DNA of 64,000 nucleotides from NCBI GenBank assembly GCA_003427395.1, contig BFEA01000057.1:1632572-1696571 (forward strand). Reading direction: 5' to 3'. The stretch's first letter is position 1. The number at the start of each line of letters is the position of its first letter. Source of the DNA: Chara braunii (taxonomy: Eukaryota; Streptophyta; Charophyceae; Charales; Characeae). The translations under genes were made by a program, and so were the position numbers. The notes beneath the pieces are model-generated. The model did no database searches and was not told the DNA's origin. It saw nothing but the letters and a program-made list of their open reading frames with translations. Positions 58,060 through 64,000 of the stretch are shown here, in pieces.

Positions 58060-60195
58060 CAGTTCAGTCCTTTCTCCACCTGGTGATGTGTCAGTTTTTT
58101 CTTAATTGCTCCATAGCTCGCATGTATGTATGCTCTAGTCTAACTTGTGTAGTTCAGTCCTTCCTCCACTTCGTGATGTGCCGGTTCTTCCTAGCTACTT
58201 CTATAGCTTCACACTTGTGTATGATCTAGTCTAATTTGTGCAGTACAGTCCTTTCTCTGCCTGGGGATGTGCCGTTTTTTTCCTAGTTGCTCCATAGCTC
58301 ACATGTATGTATGTTGTAGTCCCACTTGTGCAGTTCAGTCGTTTCTTCACCTGGTAATGCGGCGGTTCTTTCATAGTTGCTCCATAGCTCACATATCTGT
58401 AGGCTCGCATATGTGTACTCTCACTTGTGCAACATCGGTCTTTCCTCACTTGGTGATGTGCGTGTTCTTTCCTAGTTGCTCCATAACTCACATTTATGGA
58501 TGCTCTAGTCTTACTCGTGCAAGTTCAGTCTCTTCTCTACTTGGTGATGTACCACTTCTTTCCTAGTTGCTTCAGAGCTTACATATGTGTATGCCTTAGT
58601 CTCATTTGTGCAAGTTCAGTCTTTCTCCACATGGTGATGTACCGGCTCTTTCCTAGTTGCCCCATAGCTCACATATATGCATGCTCTAGTCCAACTTGTG
58701 CAGTTCAATCCTTCCTCCACTTGGTGATGTGTTGGTTTTTCCTATCTACTTCCATAGCTTCACACTTGTGTATGCTTTAGTCTAACTTGTGCAGTACAGT
58801 CCTTTCTCTACTTGGGGATGTGCCGGTTCTTCCTAGTTGATTCCATAGCTTCACACGTGTGTCTGCTCTAGTCTCACTTGTGCAATTCATTCCTTTCTCC
58901 ACTCGGGGATGTGCCGTTTTTTTCCTAGTTGCTTCCAAAGCTTCACACATATGTATGCTCTAGTCTGAACTCTGAAGTTCAATCCCTTCTCCACTTGGTG
59001 ATGTGCTAATTCTTCCTAGTTGCTTCCATAATTTCACACATGTGTATGCTCTAATCTCACTTCTGCAGTTCATTCCTTTCTTCACTTGGTGATATGTCAG
59101 TTCCTTTCTAGTTGCTCCATAGCTCACATGTATGTATGTTGAGGTCTCACTTGAGCAAGTTCAGTCTTTCCTCACTTGGTGATGTGCCGATTCTTTCCTA
59201 GTAGCTTCCATAGCTCACATGTCTAGATGTTGTAGTCTCACCTGTGCAAGTTTAGTCTTTCTCCACTTGATGATTTTCCATTTCTCTCCTAATTGCTCCA
59301 TAGCTCACATGTATGTATGCTCTAGTCTCACTTGTGCAGTTCAGTCCTTTCTCCACTTGGTGATGCGCCGGTTCTTTCCTAGTTCCATAGCTCGCATGTA
59401 TGCGTGCTCTAGTCTCACTTGTGCAAGTTCAGTCTTTTCTCCACTTGGTGATGCACCGGTTCTTTCCTAGTTGATCCATAGCTCACATATGTGTATGCTC
59501 TAGTCTCATTTGTGTAGTTCAATCCTTTCTCCACTTGGTGATGTGCCGATTCTTCCTAGTTGCTTCCATAGCTTCACACATGTGTATGCTCTAGTCTCAC
59601 CTGTGCAGTTCAGTCCCTTCTTCACTTGGTGATGTGTCGGTTCTTCTTAGTTGTTTCCATAGCTTCACACATGTGTACGCTCTAGTCTCGCTTGTGCAGT
59701 TCAGTCCTCTCTTCATTTGGTGATGTGTCGGGTCAAATTTGTTGCTTCGATAGCTCTATGTGCATGTGTAGGCTATTCACACTGTGTTGTTCAGTCTTTC
59801 TCTCACTTGGCGATATACCGGTTCAGATATGCTGCCTCCATAGCTCTATGTGCATGTGCAGGTTGGTCACACTTGTGTTGTTCAGTCTCTCTCCCACTAG
59901 ATGATGTATCGGTTCATATCTGTTACTTCTATAGCTCGATGTGCATGTGCAGGCTAGTCACGCTTGCGTTGTTCAATCCTTCTCTCACTTGGTGATGTGT
60001 CGGTTGAGATATGTTGTTTGCATAACTCTATGTGCATGTGTAGGCCAGTCACGCTTGCGCTGTTCAACTTTTCTCTCACTTAGTGATGTGCTGGTTCAGA
60101 TTTGTTGCTTCCATAGCTCTATGTGCATGTGTAGGATAGTTACACTTTTGTTGTTCAGTCTTTCTCTCACTTAACGATGTACCGGTTCAGATCTT
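58060..60195 (+). repeat. ~90-bp tandem array in GR copy C
   Basis: About 24 units of ~90 bp with words CATAGCTCACATGTATGTAT, GCTCTAGTCTCACTTGTGCA, GTTCAGTCCTTTCTCC and ACTTGGTGATGTGCCGGTTC. Units after 59,700 form a subgroup with CTATGTGCATGTGTAGG. The period equals that of arrays A and B, but the sequence is largely different. Plus frames give hydrophobic ~30-residue repeats (SIAHMYVCSSLTCA), broken repeatedly. Confidence 0.9.
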
Positions 60196-60245
60196 GAACG
60201 GGAGACGGTAGGTCAAGTAAGGATAAGGCTTGATTAGGATTAGGG

Positions 60246-60247
<2 letters not shown>

Positions 60248-60304
<57 letters not shown>

Positions 60305-60372
60305 CCTCTATTTCGTCCTTTGGTCCTCTTTCCTCTACCTCTCTCCTAACCTTAGTCTAAACCTTTTTCTCT

Positions 60373-60457
<85 letters not shown>

Positions 60458-60534
60458 CCTCTATTCCGTCCTTTGGTCCTCTTTCCTCTACCTCTCCCAT
60501 AACCTAAGTCTAAACCTTTTTCTCTTCCCACTTG
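60248..60534. repeat. Two (CT)n tracts with a duplicated ~80-bp spacer
   Basis: CT tract, then TTCCATTCCTCTATTTCGTC...CTTTTTCTCTTCC, then a second CT tract and the same spacer again (60,298-60,375 and 60,450-60,530). The unit has been duplicated relative to copies A and B. Confidence 0.88.
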
Positions 60535-61594
60535 GCATGCGATTAGCCTCCCCCACTCACTTGTTACATTGCCAGGAAACGAAACGGTAAGAGAAAGTTG
60601 AACTCACGTGGTGGAGAAAGAGGACAAGGGGAGGATTGTCCGTCCCTCGTGCCACCAAGAAGGAAAAGAAGGGAACACTTGAGAACAGTAAACGGAAAAC
60701 GTTGCGAGATTGGAAGCAGGAGAGTCCAAAGAGGACTAAAAAAAGAGATTGTTGTTTGAGAAGAGAGGTCAATTGACTCAACCAGAACCCGGACTGCATG
60801 ACTATGAGAAGAGGATGGATTGAATGAGTGAAGTAGAAGGAATGGGAAGGAACCCAAAGACGAGAAGAAAGCTTAGGCATGTGGGAAAGGCTATGTGTTG
60901 ATCCCAAATGGGGGATTGTATTGGTCTTTGCATGTGGGTTTGATTGTGCGGGTGAGTAGCATTGGGATGTCTTTAGCGGGACTAGGCCCGGTAGGCCAAG
61001 CGGCAAAGGAAATGGGGAAGGGCAAGGGGCCAAGGGGCCCTTAGTGTAAACTTTACCTATGAATGGGGCCTTGTGAAGTAGCCGTTTGTATGTGGATGGA
61101 GGCCCCGAAAAGGAAAAAAGGGCAGGCACCAAGACCATGAATGGAACGTGTTGATTGCCAAAGCACATAGGGGCAAAGGGGGAACACCACACTGTCGCGC
61201 CCCGATGAGGCTGTAGGACTGTTGTGTTAGGGAAATGGTGTGCGACCTACTGATGACGCTTAGCTTGCGCACAAGAGAAAAGAAACTCGCAAAGAACCCT
61301 GGACTGCAAGAGTATTGGAAGGAGCAATTGCCTGCGAACACAACCAAGGATCAGGAAAACTACGCTTGCGAAAAGATCATCGAGACTACCATCCGGCGTG
61401 AGGGTTGAGCCACATCCCCAATGTCAAAACTCTCTCGCTCGATGGCCCACCCCCATCCATCCCAAAGCACTAGGTGGGGATGACCGTGTGACGAATGGTC
61501 CGCACCCTAAGCATGAGCGTGGGAGGGCCGAGCCAGCTGGGACCCGCGGTGGGGTCGACACAGGCTCGAAAGTCTAACGGGGTTTGGCCCTACA
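60535..61594 (+). repeat. Conserved terminal domain of GR, copy C
   Basis: Aligns with 1,591-2,675 and reversed 20,102-21,190, from CTTGTTACATTGCCAGG to GGTTTGGCCCTACA. The TATA segment is altered (GTGTAAAC). More diverged from A and B than they are from each other, by eye. Confidence 0.8.
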
Positions 61595-62280
61595 AAAATG
61601 GTGGAGGTGACGGGCATAGGGTTAAACTGACCCTATCAATCCCAAGGGGGACGCCCGACGCATGAACGTGTACACAACCAAAGATAAGGATATCAGGACT
61701 TGAGAACGTTGTTCCCCTTAAGAGAATCAGATTTGAGAGTGGTTGGCCGCATGGCATGGCCAGGCCTGGAGGTATAACATGCTTGATTACACACTTGATC
61801 AGCTGCTCCTTTGCGGAGTGGTTGGGTGCATGGTGTTCGCCAGTCCGAGGAACCTTAGGGTCAGTCGCAGATCCAGCCTTCCTCTTCGTGTGAAAGAAGG
61901 GCTCCGGTTACCTGGCAGGTGGTTGGTGCTTCGGCCTCAGCCGGGGTCCAATGAAAATCCCGCGGCGGAGTGATCCGACTGGTTGGGCGCTCTTCTCTTT
62001 TCTTCTTTTGGGCCCAGCAGGCCCATGCACTAAACACTTGAAATGCTTGAAGGAACCAACATGAATACAACGGTTATCGAAAAAGGAACAATCATGAACA
62101 ATCATGCCCTATGAAACGACAGACAAAGAAAGAAAATGAGAATGAAGGGAGCTGCTAGACTCCAAGGAAAACTAGCTCACCCTTGAAGATGCTCACGAAA
62201 AGGAACCAGCCACTATGTATGGACAATAGGGGGAGTGGCACACATTATGACTGGTTTCGGCCTTCGGCCGCCTATAACTA
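61595..62280 (+). other. Unassigned DNA upstream of the RT remnant
   Basis: No repeat match in the window. GGGGTCCAATGAAAATCCC near 61,945 and GC-rich hairpin words suggest structured intron RNA, but I could not identify intron domains. No complete frame. Confidence 0.3.
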
Positions 62281-62622
62281 TATATAACTCTGGCGTGGCC
62301 TCAAGTTATATCGCCTTTACTGGCCAGCATTGCTTTGCACGGAATGGAGAATGCTTTGAATGAGTGGGCTCGGCAACAGGCGGCCGAAGGCCGAGTTATC
62401 CTAGTAAGATACGCCGATGATTTCGTTGTTCTTCACAAGGCTCGAAGAATTGTTCAGGGCGCTCAAGGGTCCCTATCACAATGGCTTCAACCCATGGGCC
62501 TGCACTTTGTGCCTGATCAAACTCGCATAGTCCCTACGGGAGAAGGATTCCATTTCTTAGCACATGACGTGCTCCACCTTGGCAAAGGCACGGTCCTGAG
62601 AGATGATGCGAGGTATGGATAA
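62281..62622 (+). pseudogene. Group II intron reverse transcriptase fragment
   Basis: Plus frame through ISPLLASIALHGMENALNEW, VRYADDFVVLHKARR, LQPMGLHFVPDQTRIVPTGE and GFHFLAHDV. The YADD box with a preceding ISPLL block and a following WL-x-GL-x-PDKT block is specific to group II intron-encoded proteins, which help splice and mobilise the intron. Only RT blocks 4-6 remain, and a stop follows at 62,620-62,622. The GC-leaning sequence sits right after GR copy C. It could be nuclear mitochondrial or plastid DNA; which organelle is unknown. Confidence 0.85.
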
Positions 62623-63625
62623 AATGCGCTGGATGCACCATGGGAAAAACACTTGTACTATGTGTATCTCACTTGGGACTTGTGATATGCATGAAGGGAA
62701 ATTGAGCGTCCTGCCTAAGGAAGCAAAAAGTGGGTCTGAACCAGATGGGGCGGGTTGCGAACTGTCGTCTATTTGAAGTGCCACCTTATCTCATGCGTGG
62801 GAGGTTGGGCTAGCGGGCTGTTGGGCAGGAGTTGGTCTCGCCGGTTGATTAGTAACACTCTCTACCGGGCGGATCAAGCATGGCTCAGCACCTTGCCCAG
62901 ACGGGATGCGAAACGTCTCCACAGGCGGGGCGGCTGCTTGTCAGCAGACGGATGAAGATCACTGCATGTGGGGCAAGGAGGGCGCCTCGGGGATGATTAG
63001 TAGCTTCTTGAAGCACGGCGTGGGGAAAGGTTAACCATTATAGGACCAATGGATGAGAATGCCCGGACGACTAGCCCTTGCTCCTACCGGGGTGCCCAGG
63101 GTGATTCCCGGTACCAACCGGGGTGTACGAGGGCGGCAAGACGGGATGGGGTATTCTAGGCAAACAGAGAGGGGTGATACCCTGTGCCAGAGTTGAGGTA
63201 CCGCGCTTGCGACGGTTGAGCTGTGCTTATGGTATGGAATAAAACTCTACCGACGGCAACAATGGAGAGACCACTTTGGAAAAAGGCCGGTAAGGAGATG
63301 ATCGCGCCTGTATGTAAGATTGCCTGAGTTTTTCGTATTTTGTGATCCCCCTTTGTAAAGATGAATGAGATGTAAGTTGTTGGGCAGAGCCAAAATTCTA
63401 GTCTATTCCCACCTCCCACCTAAGTCCGCACAAGTGAGTGAAGATGACGAGAGGAAGAGATAGAGGTCAGTTGTGAAAGGAACCAAGAGAATGAGCTTGG
63501 GTGAGAAGGGACCGTTTAGAGGTATCTGAGGGAGGTTAGACTTTGAGAATGGGGAGGTAGACTACGCTAGACCTTGATGAGGGGTCTGAAATATTCTCAT
63601 CTAGGATGTAGGTTAAACCTAAGAA
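62623..63625 (+). other. Possible maturase-domain remnant and unassigned DNA
   Basis: The plus frame at 62,755-62,955 has GGWASGLLGRSW and DQAWLSTLPRRDAKRLHR, which loosely recalls the domain X end (GWxxYY...W.krRH) of group II proteins. The match is weak. Beyond it nothing is recognisable; GC-rich inverted words lie at 63,080-63,125 (CCGGGGTG and relatives). Confidence 0.3.
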
Positions 63626-63628
63626 CCG

Positions 63629-64000
63629 AGGTCGGTGCTTGGTTGTGAAAAGCAGGGATCGGGTGCTGGAACCAAGATGGTGCGGTGGCTATCGTCCCCA
63701 ATCTATTCTAGCGGACCGGAAATGCCAATAGATGTCAAGGACGGGGTATCCGTTGTTCTGTCGGAAGAAGGGTCCTGGACAGATCTAGAGTCGGCATACC
63801 AAACCGTGATGTTGGGTGAAGGGGATGCCTACCTCTGGATAGAAACGTTGTGGACCAAGGTCAACCTAACCCGGCTAACGCCAAACTTGGCAGATTTGGA
63901 ATTTCGGGGGATTGTGGAGACCCGGGGATGGATCTACTTGTCCAAGGAAGGAGAGAACGCAATGGTTGCGAACTTGGCAATAGGGGTAGTCTTGTACAAG
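63629..64000 (+). CDS. Unrecognised open frame, runs off the window
   Basis: After a TAA at 63,626-63,628 one frame stays open for about 124 codons to the last base. The first Met is at 63,677 (MVRWLSSPIYSSGPEMPIDV). The middle reads WTDLESAYQTVMLGEGDAYL and the end ETRGWIYLSKEGENAMVAN. Composition is ordinary and not low-complexity, so the frame may be real. I recognise no family; a retroelement gag or a host gene is possible. Confidence 0.35.

Larger units (their letters stand above)
46358..61594 (+). mobile_element. Giant repeat GR, copy C (with nested insertions)
   Basis: Starts TGTCGGGACCGGTGGGTCCC at the E4 gag edge and ends GGGGTTTGGCCCTACA. Element E5 (46,881-53,664), tRNA-like repeats (54,734-55,946) and an organelle-like piece (55,947-56,164) lie within it. 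Without E5 it is about 8.5 kb, close to copy B. 46,600-46,870 matches copy B in the opposite direction to the rest, so a local inversion or mosaic is likely. The two edges do not share an evident target duplication. Confidence 0.72.

Noticed and set aside
58060-60195. Array resembling a CRISPR by regular spacing
   Set aside because: The whole 90-bp unit is repeated with gradual divergence; there is no short identical repeat with unique spacers and no cas gene, and the DNA is eukaryotic.

Overview
This looks like repeat-dominated nuclear DNA of a green plant or streptophyte alga. The evidence is several chromodomain-type Ty3/Gypsy retrotransposons whose primer-binding sites match the plant initiator-Met tRNA, long CT/GA and GT microsatellites, a telo-box-like CCCTAAA stretch, and organelle-like fragments. 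A charophyte such as Chara is possible, but that is a guess. I found no intact host gene; nearly all recognisable coding sequence is decayed retrotransposon gag-pol.

Layout. 1-2,675 is the 3' part of a large non-coding repeat I call GR (copy A, +). 3,541-7,504 is a 5'-truncated Ty3 element, E1 (+). 7,505-10,375 holds a dispersed repeat (R2) and unassigned sequence with weak traces of a decayed membrane-protein gene. 10,376-13,151 is the 3' half of a Ty3 element, E2 (-), and its 5' half lies at 36,568-39,610. Between the two halves sits a 23.4-kb insertion (13,152-36,562) bounded by ~350-bp LTRs with a near-perfect 5-bp target duplication. Its coding domain, E3 (-), is itself split by GR copy B (20,102-28,281, -), and copy B carries a 675-bp TA-flanked inverted-repeat transposon (25,077-25,751). 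This makes a four-layer nest: E2 > E3 > GR-B > MITE. 39,613-40,284 is another LTR of the E3-type family (+), inserted in E2 gag. 40,770-41,595 is a second R2 copy. 41,598-46,357 is Ty3 element E4 (-). 46,358-61,594 is GR copy C (+), interrupted by a complete but mutated Ty3 element, E5 (46,881-53,664, +), by tRNA-like tandem repeats (54,734-55,946) and by a short organelle-like coding fragment (55,947-56,164). 61,595-64,000 contains a group II intron reverse-transcriptase remnant and an unrecognised frame open at the window edge.

The most unusual object is GR. It is a TG...CA-bounded unit of about 8 kb with no transposon genes. Each copy carries arrays of ~90-bp repeats and a CT/GA microsatellite. 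A conserved ~1.1-kb terminal domain has a TATA motif in copies A and B. GR behaves like a giant solo LTR or a large non-autonomous retroelement. The 90-bp monomers differ between copies although the period is conserved.

No gene set here forms a working pathway. The genes belong together only as gag, protease, RT, RNase H, integrase and chromodomain of three distinguishable chromovirus families: E1/E2, E3 and E4/E5. Every copy carries stops, frameshifts or deletions.
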